From the NCBI RefSeq assembly GCF_019649055.1, contig NW_026570252.1, positions 1,116,001-1,180,000 on the forward strand: a stretch of 64,000 nucleotides of DNA, in the 5' to 3' direction. The stretch is from Paramacrobiotus metropolitanus (Eukaryota > Tardigrada > Eutardigrada > Parachela > Macrobiotidae). Under the pieces are notes generated by a model. The model was not told the origin of the DNA, did not search any database, and was given only the letters and a program-made list of their open reading frames with translations. Of this stretch, positions 13,701-26,439 are shown in pieces (the stretch's first letter is position 1; each line of letters opens with the position of its first letter). A program made the translations under genes and the position numbers.

Positions 13701-16700
13701 GGATTTCTTTGAATTTAAATTAAAATTACGGCATTTTTAATAAATTGCCCGGAACTGTGAGGGAATTTGCATCGTAATTCGCAGGAGCAAGGACTTGCCG
13801 TTGCCGCCGCCGATTGTGGGCGTGGTTACTGAGAAAGAGCCGGAAGTGAAGGCGGCGGCCAAGCGGGTGAAGTTTGATCCGCAGGCGCTGCTGCTGGACG
13901 CGTCGCTGGAGGGGGAATTAGAGCTGGTCATCAAAACGTGTCAACAGGTGCGTCCACACTGTCTCATCAATAATTACTGTGGAAAAAACATTTTTTTTCG
14001 TATTATGCAGGGTAATTCCTTCTTTACGATATGTTTATTTTACTAGGAATTATGGCACATTAATAATAGATTAGGAAATATTTTCCGGATAATTTCCACC
14101 GATTAAACATTAAAGAAACGAGTTTTTAGCCATTTCATCACGTAGTTATCGAGATCTGAAAAACTCGCAAAAAGCGGAACATTTCCATAACTTTTCACGG
14201 TCAAATTTTGTTTAGCAAACCGACTTCAAAATTCGTGTTCAGCGCATCGAATAACTTTTTCTTACATTCATTCTTACGGACTATACAATCAGTGAATAAT
14301 ATTTGGGATTTTATTACCGATTTTTTTTCTTCAGTACTCGTAATTCTTGTAATAATTTATGATATCATTTTGTGGTTTCTTCTTACAGAGTATTGCTGAT
14401 TAGTCGTGTTTTCTGTGATGTTTTTGAGTGTGGTGTGTGACTATAAGCTAATAGTTATTCAATAATATTCCGAATTTTATGGCAGATTTTTAACAGTAAT
14501 TATTATCGTAATAATTGCGATTTTCTTTGTGGGTTTTTGTTCTGACATTGCTTAGGCGGGGTCTGATTATTTGATTTTTTTTTCTCATTTTTTTAAAAAT
14601 TATTTTGCATGGGAGCAGGTGATGGATCCGTCGGCCAGCAACGACGAGGGCATCACGGCGCTGCACAACGCCATCTGCGCCGGCCACTTCCCCATCGTCA
14701 AATTCCTGGTGGAGTACGGCTGCGATGTCAACGCGCAGGACAGCGACGGCTGGTCGCCCCTGCACTGCGCCGCCTCCTGCAACAATCTCCCCATGTACGC
14801 ACAGCACACTGCGTCTTTTTAACCCTCAAAACAATTAACAATAACAATCGTCATATTTTATCCGTTGATTTAAACATTAATCCAGATTTTACGGAATTGA
14901 AAATGCTGATTATTCTGATTTATTTGGAATTTATTTTGCCGGTTAAAAAAACTTAATGCAGAGAACTATTCTTTAATAAAGAAAAAATAATGCTGCAGAG
15001 AATAATAAATTTGATACAATTCAAGTGGACATGTTTATTGTTAAAATAAATAGAAAAAATTAATCCCGATAAGGCGTGCATTTAATGCAGTTAAAACACT
15101 AATTATTCCTATTTATTGAGATTTTTTTGGCAGGTACAAGAGTTAATGCGGAAAATTATTACTTTAATAATCATACTAAATTTCCCCTTTTGGTGGATAG
15201 AAAATGGACATTTTTATTAATAAATTAATAACAAAAAATAATTCCGATAATGGGCGCATTTAAAGTGATTTAATGCCAATAAAAATGCCAGTTATTCTCA
15301 CTTATTGCTGGTTTAAACGGGGCAGGTGTCAGTTCCTCATCGGGCACGGCGCCTGCATCTTCGCCACGACGAGCAGCGATAGTGAGAGCGCGGCGGAGAA
15401 GTGCGAGGAGGACGAGGCGGACTTCGAGGGCTGCTCGCAGTATCTGCTGCAGTGTATGCACGATCTCGGCCGCATCAACGACCACATCGTCTTCGCGGTC
15501 TACCCCTACGAAGGTGCGTGTTCTGAACTGTGTTCGCCTTACGGTTAAAATAGAAATTGTTAGTTTTTATTTCTCAATATGTACAAGGCGAGCTTCGCTC
15601 AACAAATATAATCAAATGAAGAATTTGTCCCAATTAACGTGGGAAGGGACTGTGCACAAGACACTCATAGCATTACCCCGCATAATCTCCAAACTTAAAC
15701 GTTGAAACAAAAAACAGGTAGAGCGGCTCTCGCCCGTCCTTAAAAATAACTTCTTACCAATCTCCTTTAACGTAACAATGCCGGTCTCACACCAGGTGCC
15801 AAAAGTCTCACATGCAAAGGGACAAAATTACAGCGATCAGTAAGCGACTTGTATTTTCCAATCTTCTCCCGGCAAGCCAGTTCGGCGGCGGCGCCAGCAC
15901 ACTTTGAGGTCGCGTCGATGTATGAATCCGCCATCGTGTCTCTACAAGTGACGTCCCATACTAACGGCTGTCCGCGATACCACTTCCAACGCGTGGCTCC
16001 ATCCGGGCGCTTTCCGTTTTCACGCAAAAAGCCAATAGGCCCCGGATATGACTCAATGCCGGCATTACATAGCGCTCGCAATATGATATCGTTAATACCG
16101 TTATGCCGTTCCCTTCTCCCGATGCACTTCTTGCACGCTAGCCCATGGTATCCGTTTTCCGCAACCTCTTTACCACATCTGTTATGTATTGAAATTGTTA
16201 TGTATTGACATCTCCATCATCATTACTCCTACAGCGGCCGGTTATTATTGCGGCTATTGTGATTGTCAGTACGCGCCACTCTTCTACGATTTTCCTTGGC
16301 TGTCTGACAACTGTTCAGTAATGTGTTGTACGCCAGCCGGGATATATATTCTGCACAGTTAATTTGTATTTCTTGTGCCATTTCTGTCCAGATAAATTTT
16401 AAATTCCTAATAGATAATTAAAGAAATACATCAGTAACAGATAATGTCAGCTAGACAGATAACAAATAATATATGGATAACATCAGATGATTAGTAATAG
16501 ACAATTACTGTTTCCGTAATACATTGTTTTTACTCTATCTTAGTGATTTTTCCCAGTGGTTAAATAAAGTTCTGCCCTGGAAATTCTCAATTGCTGAATG
16601 TGCACGTGATCTGTGAGCTTTTTTTTAAGTCCGATAATTTTGCCTCAATTATTCTGTGGTGTTAAATTTTTATGAATTTCTTATTAAGATATTGTTATCG

Positions 16701-17142
16701 TTATAATTCTTCTCTGTTTAATTTCCACGGATGAGGTGTTGTTGTTGTAATAATTCTTGATTGCTTTTAATTGATCGGAATTGTGTGTCCTAATAATTCG
16801 TAATTTTTTCTGTTATATAAATCGTTTACTAGATGATGGTGTCGTAATTATTCTTACTGATTTAAAGTAAGCTACTGTGCATTAACTTTGATTCAGAATA
16901 TATTTGTCCTAAATATTACAAAATAATCATAATTATTTTTATTTATACGTTTTTCAATGTTTTTAGCTCAAAATGCGGACGAATTAACCTTCCGCTGCAA
17001 CGACAAACTGCGCATCCTGCGCCTGTCCGACGAGACGGAAACGGAGTGGTACTGGGCGGAGCGCGCCGAGCCGCCGCCCGCGGCGCAGGGCTACGTGCCG
17101 CGCAATCTGCTGGCATTGTATCCGCGCGTGCAGCGCTCCTAA
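4645..17142 (+). CDS. ASPP: ASPP-family protein (p53/PP1-binding, ankyrin-SH3)
   Basis: Exons: proposed start 4645-4647 (ATG directly followed by GTGAGT), 10465-10744, 11382-11773, 12620-13048 (3' end uncertain), 13785 or 13792-13947, 14619-14794, 15326-15513, 16967-17142. Protein order: a coiled-coil N-half (exons 2-3, matching the Q/E/K-rich coil of ASPP1/2), a Pro/Ser-rich linker (exon 4), the PP1-docking RVKF followed by DPQALLLD, ankyrin repeats ([29 protein letters not shown]), then a C-terminal SH3 ([24 protein letters not shown]). This arrangement, and the ankyrin-SH3 block in particular, is diagnostic of ASPP proteins, which bind p53-family proteins and PP1. Phases match at every other junction. 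In exon 4 the coding bias changes frame at the CCCC run 12951-12954, so the exon 4-5 join is unresolved. No N-terminal RA/ubiquitin-like domain was found. Length is about 600 aa versus over 1000 in vertebrate ASPP1/2. Confidence 0.92.
5640..5830. repeat. GC-rich direct repeat, copy 1
   Basis: About 190 bp that matches 6440-6640 in the same orientation. Shared stretches include GTTAGGGCCG, TTACCGTGTTTGTG, GTCCCATCCATCAA and GGCTTGTCGG. It flanks the degenerate array on its left. Confidence 0.75.
5830..6420. repeat. Degenerate ~76-94 bp tandem array
   Basis: About seven decayed units share the landmarks (T)GGCAAAAAT, AAATAAATTTAA, (A)GCGAATTT and TTTAAAATTAA. The first landmark or its remnant falls near 5901, 5980, 6055, 6137, 6231, 6315 and 6400. 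A partial unit recurs near 6900. The array is bracketed by two GC-rich direct repeats. Confidence 0.7.
6440..6640. repeat. GC-rich direct repeat, copy 2
   Basis: The second copy of the segment at 5640-5830, diverged by several small indels. It lies just right of the tandem array. Neither copy keeps a convincing shared reading frame. Confidence 0.75.
15612..16200 (-). pseudogene. 5'-truncated reverse-transcriptase relic (non-LTR type)
   Basis: Read on the minus strand, this is the C-terminal part of an RT-type ORF common in invertebrate genomes. It runs from a Cys/His module (CGKEV...[10 protein letters not shown], then [13 protein letters not shown]), through [29 protein letters not shown] and ETFGTWCE, to RGNAMSVL and a natural stop at 15612-15614. 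Only the C-terminus is present, as expected of 5' truncation. A 1-nt frameshift lies at about 15820, in the CCCTTTG just after FVP, so it is not functional. It sits antisense in the last ASPP intron. A fragment of the same family lies at 56840-57032. Confidence 0.8.
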
Positions 17143-17532
17143 TATTGGCAATTAATTCGCCAATAAATCGCAATTAATCTGCAATTAATTCGCAATTAAT
17201 TTGAATTAATTCGAAAATAATTCGCAATTAATTTGCGAATAATTCTTTGGGAACGCTCCTTACGGCGACGCTACATTCCTCGCTTGGCTCGCTTGCTAAA
17301 ATCAATTCGGTGTGATCAAACGGCTCTTGCGCAATATCCACGCGTGTGTTTTTTTTTTATTAATTCGCCAGTTATTTGTTGCTTGAGAAAGACGCTGATT
17401 AACATGATAAAAAATACCTGCACTCGCGTTTATTAAGATTTAATTTAAATTCACACTGCAAAAAATTGTAAATATGACAGAAAAAATAAGAAAAAAATCG
17501 TGCAATAAATGGGGAAGAATTAATTTCGGCGG
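17143..17532. other. Convergent 3' ends of ASPP and SART1
   Basis: 390 bp separate the two stop codons. AATAAA at 17162-17167 could serve ASPP. A run of imperfect 11-12 bp repeats built on GCAATTAATTCG follows at 17150-17240. Confidence 0.6.
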
Positions 17533-20500
17533 TTAGGATTTTTTGGAGAGCGGCGTCGGATGGAGATGCTGGGCTTTGGTCTGGTGGGCGCCGGACAGGA
17601 TTAAATAGGGTGTCTGCTGTTCCTCCTGCTTGCGCTTCATCTTCGCCACCGTGCCCAGCGGCGTGTCCACCGAGGACATTTCTTGCAACAACTACACAAA
17701 GAATTCACAAATAATTTATTAATAAAATCCACCAGAAACGAAATCTACATTTTTATAAAGAATTATCAAGGAAAACAACGAAATAAATAAAAAAATTACA
17801 TTTTTCAACACCAAAATATTCTTGAACACCATGATATTTTGCCTACTTTTTTACACAAAATTTTCAAAGAAAGTAACAAATAAATTCACGAAATCATATT
17901 TTTAAACACCACAATATTTTTGAACACCAAAATATTTTCGTACATCTTTTATAAAAAAAATAAATAAGACAAATATCGAGTACAGTGTTTACTCTTAAAT
18001 GTTTCATCCATTACCGAAATTCGGAGACAATTCATATTGGAATTAATTTATTAAAAAATAGTATATGGTCGAATTTATTTGTGGGCGCATTACCTTGTCT
18101 TCCTGGAATTTTTTGGCGCGCTTCTCGGTCTTCATCTTGCCGGAGGCCTTGCCGTGGAATTTATGGGAGAGATCGCGGAAGGCGGCCTTGGCGTCCAGCT
18201 GGCGGCCGGCCGAGTCGTGGTACTCCAGCTTAAAGGAGGGAATATACTCCGCCTTGTCCTTGAAGTTCACCAGCGGCCCGGCGTAGCGCTCGTTGTGCCG
18301 CGTCCGCTTATCGTCCTCACTACACACACCACACCGTATCATTCATACGCGTATACTAATCACTAGCAATCAACAATAAACACATTAAACAATTCATTCT
18401 TAATTTAAAACAATTAGTTCTCAATTTAAAACAATTATTTATTAATTTAAAACAATTGATTCTCAATTTGAACATTTGATTCTTAATTTAAAACAATTAT
18501 TTCTTAATTTAAAACAATTAATTCTCAATTTGAACATTTAATTCTTAATTTAAAACAATTAATTCTTAATTTAAAACAATTAATTCTTAATTTAAAACAA
18601 TTAATTCTTAATTTAAAACAATTAATTCTCAATTTAAACCATTAATTCTCAATTTAAAACAATTAATTCTCAATTTAAACAATTAATTCTTAATTTAAAA
18701 CAGTTAATTCTTAATTTATTTTAATACCGCAATAAATTGACGCAATTAGATCTGCGACGATTTTCATAGTACAGTGGCATGCCGTTGCCCTCAAGGACAA
18801 ATTTTCAAGAGTGCTACATCTTTCAAATGCAAAGCATTCTCTTAAATATTTTAAAAAAACTCTCACATTTTTTTAAAATGTACTTTTAACCAGTGGATGA
18901 CGGGACTGTAATTCCTCACTGATTTATTAATAATAATTCCTAAATTCAAGTATCATTTTACCGTGTTAACAGCGTATTTATCAGAATTACTTTCTGATAA
19001 TAATTCACATATTATTTATTGTTGAAAATTGTTCAATTTTTTACCTACGGGTAATTACAAAAGAAGCGATAACTTTTTTATTGATTTATGTATTAATAAT
19101 ACCTTCAAAATCACGTAATAATTCAACAACCTAATAATTCAAACAATCTAATTGCTAATCTGTAAATTATTATTTATTCTTATTAATTATTATTATTGGT
19201 ACTATCATTATTTATTATTTTCATTTTTAAATTTCTTTTTTAATATGTTAATAATTTTTTTAGTAATTTAATAGTAATTTTTTTAGTAAGTTAATAATTA
19301 ATGATGTCTTTTTTAGTAACTTAAATAATTGATCCATTTAATTGCTGGCGAAAGGTGTACGTACAAATTCTTATCCTCGACGGTGTACTGCTGCTGCGGG
19401 ACGGAGGACTTCTTCTTGCCGCGCAGACTCTTCAGCGCGGCGGCCTTCTTCGCCTCGGCCACGTCCTCAATCAGACCCTTCTTCATGGCCAACTCCAGCG
19501 TCGTCCCGATGCCCCGCCCGGCCGTCGGCTCATCGTCCAGAATCGATCGCGTCAGATTCTTCAAGGGGAAATCCATCATTCATAAATGGCACAAATTTCC
19601 AAAATAAAATAAAAATCATCTGACCAGTATTAAATAATATTCATCCCATATTCAATAAAAATTATTTATTTTCTTATTATTTTTGTTGACGGTGTGCGGT
19701 ACGTAACGTAGCGCTGTACTGCCAAGTGCCAAGTAACTAGCTCGAAATCCGTAGTGCAGTGTCACAGAAAGTCTTCCTACAAACCGTGCTTATGGGTTAC
19801 ACTTGTCATGGAGGAACTGTACTTCCTGACTAAAAATTCCCAACATTTTTATAATTCCGCATTAGTTTTTATAATAGTTTTTAATATAAAATTTTTATAT
19901 TTTTTTTTCCGTTAGTTTTTATAATTCCGCATTCTTAAGAAGATTTTTTTCACAGCGTTAAGTAATTTTTTTGAACATTCGCAAATTAATTTTCTTTTTT
20001 CAATGTTCTTCTCTTTTTCTTCTAAATTTTAAAATTTTTTACGTTTTCAAAAAGATTTAATTCATTTTACAAACCTTTTAATTTGTTAGATTTACTTTAA
20101 CTTATTTATTCTTCATTATTTGTATAATTTTTTCATTTTTTAACAGTTTGAATTCATTTTTTAAATATTTTTAAATCTTTTTTTTATAATTGCTTTACAT
20201 TTCTCTTTAATGTTTTACGAATAAATCTGAATTAAATATTAATTTTGAATAAGATTTGGCGGTCCTACCGAGCGGCTGCTGTTGGGCCGGCTGCGGCGCT
20301 TTTTCCGGCGCTCCTCCTCTTCCTCCTGATCGCTCCCGAGATTCGCCGGCTCCGCCTCGAACTGCACCTCACTCCAGCCGCCCTTCCGCTCCACCGGCGC
20401 TCCCCGTTCTACGGTAGACAAATCACACACACTGACGTGCTGTTTTTGCACTGACTGGCCAAGAAATTCATCGAAAATTAAATAAAATAAATTAAATATT

Positions 20501-23500
20501 ATTACTATATAATTTTCCAAATATTTTCCCCTACAACGGCAACGAAGACACGCACATATTAATCACTACTTATGGTAGTTTGCTCCATCGATTTATCTAC
20601 AACAGACTGCAATTCAACAAAAAGGGATCTCTTCAAAATTTATTCCGCTGTTATTTTTTACTGTAGAAACGAAGAAATATTTCAGCCGCTTATGGTGTGG
20701 TGGATCCTTTGGACATTTTACGCTTGAATATTTACCGGTCAGATTTATTTTATTCATTTTTTATTTGATTTATTATTTTTTTTGATTCGACAATACAGCA
20801 AAATGGCGGCCAATTTCAAAACGGTAAAAAATCGAGGGAAAACGAACTGTAAAATTCAGAAAATATTATCAATCGCTTGCTTCATGATCCAACGAAGAAG
20901 GCCGCACCAGCTGCATTCTGCCACTACTCTACAGTATTCTTCGAAACATTCGGCTACAATTTCAACAGCGAAGTAAAAGTAATGGTATTCCATAATTTTA
21001 TAACATCCAGAAAATAATCCTGTCAGCCTAAACTAATCCTATACATTCTACAAGTTACCTTTTATTTTCTTGAGTTCTTTTTCTGATAAAAATTAAATGC
21101 GATCGACTAAAATCGTCATTATAAAAAGTGAAAAAAATTATTCAAAAAATAGGTTTCCTTTTGGCTGCTGTTTCTCCAAGTTTTATTCTTTTTAAACTGT
21201 TTGAATTTAATAAACAATTTAAGAAATAAATCATTAAAAACAATACATATGATTTATAAATATTTAAAAAAAAAGATTTTTCCTTTTTTTACTTGTAATT
21301 AATTTTGATTTCTTTTAGCCTTCTGATTTTATTCTATTATTTTCATTTCATTCACTTTTTTGGAAAGGCAAAACGTTGGAAATTAAGCTTTCTCCCTCAC
21401 CTCGCTCCCCCTCGTCCTCCTCCACCTCCATCTCCTCCTCCCCGGCCTCCCCGAACCCCGCAAACCCTCCGCCATACTCCGGAGGTCCCTCCCCGGGCTC
21501 CTCCTTCCCGGCGCGCACCGCCGACAACTCCGTGCCCACCCGCCGACAGAACTCACTGGTCTCGTCCAGGAACACCCGCTGCGCCCCGCCGTACCACCCC
21601 TCCGGGGGGCGGGCGGCGGTCTCCTTCGCGGCGGCCAGGTGGGCCTCCAGGAGGTCCTCGCCGGAGGTGGATTGCTGCTGCTGGCGCAGGCGGCGGGCGC
21701 GGCTGAGGGCCAGCTGCAGCTCCACGTCGTCCTCTTCGTCGGGGACCGTCCCCGGGTCGGGTTTCATCACGGGGAGGGGCTCGTCTTTGACGGATTGTTG
21801 GCGGCGATTTTTCGAGGATTTTTTGACTTTTTTGAATTTCCCCGCCATTTCTTGTTCGTTGAAGAAGTCGCGGGCGAGGGTCCGCTCGTTGGTTAGCAGC
21901 GTTTGTAGCTATGAAAATAAATATCCCATATTTTTCGAAAATTTTCTCAAAAATAAATAGGCTTATTAAATTTTTGAATAAATAAATACAAAAATATGAG
22001 GCAATCAGCTGTAAAATTAAATATCGCACATATTTTTGAAAATAAATAATCTTTTAAAATTTATGTGTAAAGAAATATAAAAATATCAGACGCATTTTTA
22101 AACGGGTAAAAAATAACAAAAACAGTATGTAAAAAAATAAACTGACCATGAAGAAAATATTCCGATGCGTGATTTTGCAGTTTTCAAAAAAGGAAATAAA
22201 TTCAATAAGAATCAGTAAGGTTCAGAAAATAGGCGCAAAAAATAAGAAAGAAGCAAAATTAATAAAGAAAAAAAAACGAGAAAAAAATTCAAAGATCGCC
22301 ACGTACGTAATTAAAATGGAATTAAATGGATTATCAGTAAATTATCCCAAAAATCAGAACTAATTGGCAAAAATATGGATAAGAAAATTATAATTAGCTA
22401 GATTAAAAAGGTAAGACAACCAGAAACAGATGTGATAAATAAATAAGTAAAAACACGAATTACTTTTAAATACGGTAAATAAATCGACAAAAAACAGAAT
22501 AAATAAGGAAAAATTGGATAATTAATTCCGGACGTACCATTTCCGGTCGGAAGGGCGTCCCGACCGCCAGATCCCTCCGCGCCGCGTCCACCGCCCCGGG
22601 GGCCGTCCCGCCGGTCTCCAGGGTGAACTGGCCCTTGCGGTCGCCGTCGATGACCTCGTCGTACTTCTTTAATAATCCCGGTCGCTGCAGCGCGTCGGCG
22701 TCCTCGTAGGGATTGTAGGCGGCCTTCTTCTTCTTGTTCTCCAGATTGCGCTCCAGCTTCTCCTGCTCCGTCAGCGCCGTGCTCACCAGCACATCACTCC
22801 CGTCCTCCAGCACACCTATACGAACACAACACAGCCGTTTATTTCATAATAAAATAATTACAATAATTATTAGGAATTTAATCAGGGATTCAAATAAACA
22901 TCGCGGAATAAACCCAGTGTTCTGCAAATATTCTGTTCTGTACAAATGCTGGAACACTATAATTAAAATTTAGAAAATTATGGGAAATAATTTATTGAAC
23001 TCCATAATAAATTCGCATTTTTGGAAATAATAATACCTTTGTATTTTAGTTCTCTTATTATACGGCCAGTGTGTAATAAAAATTCCGTAGTACAGTGGCA
23101 TAAAACAGGGGTATTTTAGCTTGCAGTGTTTACGTTTTGGCATCTTTCAAAACAGAAAATCAACGAACATTCAAGTAAAATTTACATAAACTTTTGGGAC
23201 GATAAATATTAGTTTACTAATAATTGTCATTTGGAAAATTCAACTTAAAGTACATTTTTTTTTACAAAAACTGAGGATTATAATCGTTGAAACACTCTTA
23301 ATAAATCGCAATAATTTGTAAAACTGTGTTTTATTTACTGTGAAATACCAGCATAATGTTAGGAAATTTAACTCTAAATTAGTAAACAGAAATTAAATAC
23401 AAAATGCACAATATTACAATTTACAAAATACTACTCTGTACAATCGAACAATGGAATAAATTTCAATACATCGAAAATTTAACGAAACAAATTATTTCCA

Positions 23501-26439
23501 TAAATCTCACAATTTCGAAAACACTCGTTATTAGTCAATTACATTACATGATGGAATTTATAATTAAGACAAATTACGTTATGAATAAGTCCATTATAAA
23601 TTAAATTCTGAATTATTATTTTTATAAATAGTATTGATGTCGGCGAAAATCGGGAATTAATGGCTGAATTATATACAAATTCAAATAAATTTCAAATAAA
23701 TTTCAAATAAATTTCAAATAAATTCCAAATAAATTCCAAATAAATTTCAAATAAATTTCAAATAAATTCCAAATAAATTTCAAATAAATTTCGAATAAAT
23801 TTCGAATAAATAAAAAAACAAATAAAATTCAAACGAATTTTTGTACCGGCATCCTTGAGCGTGAGGACGATATCGCTGCCTTCCTGGAACCGGTCCAGAT
23901 CGTGCTCCACCTTCAGACCCTTCAGCTCCCGGGCAGAATAATAGGGAAGATTATTCGTCGGCTCCTCGTCCTCCTCCTGCTGTTCGGCATCGGCGCGACG
24001 CTGCATTTCCGCCTGGAATAATCAATCTTTTCAGAATTATCCGCCACACTGACGCGTGGCGTGAACCAGGTTTCACCTGCAGTTCCGCCTGTCGTCGGGC
24101 CTCCACAATGCGCCGATTCCGCTCCACCCAGGATTCCGCGGTCTCCTCGTCGTCGCTGGCTTCGCCCAGGCCTTTGACATGTCTGCCAGAAATTTCACCG
24201 ATTTATTTTCCACTGATTTACCAATTTACTCGACCGAAGCGCAGGTCCTCTATGTTCAGGCAAACAGGCATTTTGTCGGTCACGCATTCACAATTTCAAA
24301 TAAAATAAGGAAGAACACCAAAAAATAATAAATAAAATAGAAAAACTATTTTTTTAATATAAAAATATTTTGGTTTATCAGTTTTTTTTAATAGTAAACG
24401 TATTTTCACAACAGTTTATTACACTTTTAAGACAGTTTATTAAACTGCTTCGCTTCGGTCGTTTAGTGCAAGCCAACAGCGGTGCGCTTTCCTAGTTTAT
24501 TCATTTACAATTTTTTTAAAAGTATCCAGTGGTTAATTATTCAATCGAAAATATTTGACTGATTAACTGATTCAGTATCTAATCGACAGAAAATAAATAT
24601 CACCGGTCTTTACAACTTATCACCGCCAATTAAAAAAAAAGACAGGGAAACGAACTACCTGTTTGTTTCCTTTTTTTTTATGAATAATTATTTACTGAGT
24701 TACTGATTAATTATTTCTCAGCAGGCCGTTCGCGATAGATGTGATAAGATGTCGTCTTGCACACATCGCCACTACACTACAAAGTTCACTCAATTATTTA
24801 GCAACATTTCCACAACGACTATGCAAACATAGCCAAAACACCAGCTAAAAAACGACAAACATCAGAAACTGTTTTTTTTTTAAAACCTCTTCTAAAACAA
24901 GAGAAAATTGCCCACAAAATAAATGTAAAATAAACCCGCAAAATATAAAACAGAAATGGCAAACTTGGTAAATAAAATACAGAAGTAAAACAAAATTAAA
25001 AATAACTAAAATTCCACCAAATATATGAATAAATAAACCAAAAAATAAGTAGAAAAAATTCATAAAAACAAATATTAAAATCCTACCTAAATGTGAGCCC
25101 TGCTGAGGTGTCACACGTATTTCTACCCATGCGTACCGTAGTTTTTTCTCCACGGCATGTTTATTCTTGACCGTCTCCAGGCGTTCCTTGATTTTCTGCG
25201 CCTGGCGGTCGTGGGCGATATTGCCGGCCGGAGCGTGGACGTCTTCTTTTTTGGTGGCCGTTTCCGCCGGTTTACTCCCGGACACCTGCAGCGGCTTCAA
25301 GCCCAGTGCCGCGCGCAGTTTGCTAATAATAAATAAATCAAATAAACCAAATATTTACTTAGTAAATTAATTTGGCATAATTTTATTATCCATAAAAATC
25401 GGCGAATTTATTGGCGTGATTACGGGATGATCTTACTTGGTCTCTTCGATGGACAGCTCTTCCGCCGCGCCGCCCCCGCCGGAACTCTCCACTTCCCCGG
25501 GCTCCTTTTCCACTTCTAAGAAATAAAGTAAAAATAAAACAAAATAATCTATAAAAAAAACGCTAAAGACAAATAAAGATCTTTGAAAAATAACAACAGT
25601 AGAAATGAAAAAAACAGCGACAAAATACGCCAATAAATTCTCAATCAACATTTGAAAACCTACGCTAACAGAAGAAAACAGAAATAAATCCACAGCAACG
25701 CATACGCGACATACCAGACAGTTTTTATTTATTACAGTTAATAATCATACTAATATCTAAATTAACAAGCAGAGAAATTTGTACAGACATCACAGCAAAA
25801 AAAAAACGAAATAAAAAATATAACAACTCCAAAATAAAGACAAATCAACCTACTCTACAATATTATAAAAACGGGAAATACATTTAGTACAAGGTACTGG
25901 TGTACGTTAGAAACCGACTACACAGTCTGTTAAATAAAAAATAAATAAATCTCGAGTACCAAGTCAAGAAAGGTAAAAATACCATTAAAAATAAATTTAA
26001 AATTTTAAAAAAACCAAAAACAATTACACAAAATTAATAATAAACAGGAAAATAAATAGAAAAAAAATTTAAATTTCTAGAAAAAACATTTCAGCGGTGA
26101 CGGCTTACCAGGCTGCTCGTTGGGCTTCCTGGGCGAGGGCTGGCTGTTGATGAGCGCGGCGACGGAGGTGAGTTCCTCCGCGGGCGAAGGCAGCGTCGCC
26201 CCGGTGGCGGTCCACGACGGCGAGTGCCGCACTTCCCCCTCCTCCGCCCCCTGCTCCCCGGAGTCCCGCTGGCGCCGCTTACTGCGCTTCCGTTCCTTCT
26301 TGCGCTCGCGCCGCGCTGCCTCGTCGCCGGAGTCGTGCGCGGCGTCCGCCTCGGGCGCGGTGCGCGAGGATTTTTTGCTCTTTTTGTGCTTTTTCTTCTC
26401 CTTGCGCCGCTCCTCCCCGTCCACGTCCATCTTCTCCAT
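17533..26439 (-). CDS. SART1: SART1 / Snu66, U4/U6.U5 tri-snRNP protein
   Basis: Eleven exons on the minus strand in transcript order: 26439-26109, 25515-25437, 25322-25137, 24182-24077, 24012-23847, 22815-22538, 21908-21401, 20408-20269, 19558-19365, 18319-18094, 17691-17533. All junctions agree in phase and give 790 aa, close to the roughly 800 aa of vertebrate SART1, with no frame break. Conserved landmarks in order: a K/R-rich N-terminus (EKKKHKKSKK), SIEETNKLRAALGLKPL across the second junction, YYSARELKGLKVEHDLDRF, VLTLKDAG, LKKYDEVIDG, ETSEFCRRVGTEL, RSILDDEP, YIPSFKLEYHDSAGR, LSHKFHGKASGKMKTEKR and SSVDTPLGTVAKM near the C-terminus. The family bridges U5 and U4/U6 in the tri-snRNP and acts in pre-mRNA splicing in the nucleus. 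The start is the first ATG after an in-frame non-ATG stretch; a second Met follows three codons later. Confidence 0.97.
17780..17945. repeat. Imperfect tandem repeat (AACACCAAAATATTTT type)
   Basis: Several imperfect copies of a 20-30 bp AT-rich unit containing AACACCA(A/C)AATATT lie in the last SART1 intron. Confidence 0.6.
18385..18720. repeat. 21-bp AT-rich tandem array (~16 copies)
   Basis: Head-to-tail units of TTCT(T/C)AATTTAAAACAATTAA, mostly 21 bp with some 20 bp, fill about 335 bp of the intron between SART1 exons 9 and 10. Confidence 0.9.
23676..23815. repeat. 11-bp tandem array (TTTCAAATAAA)
   Basis: About 12 copies of the 11-mer TTTCAAATAAA with C/G variants lie in a SART1 intron, directly next to the donor side of exon 5 (23847). 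Confidence 0.9.

Noticed and set aside
18385-18720. CRISPR-like array
   Set aside because: Units are contiguous AT-rich tandem repeats without unique spacers, in an intron of a eukaryotic gene.
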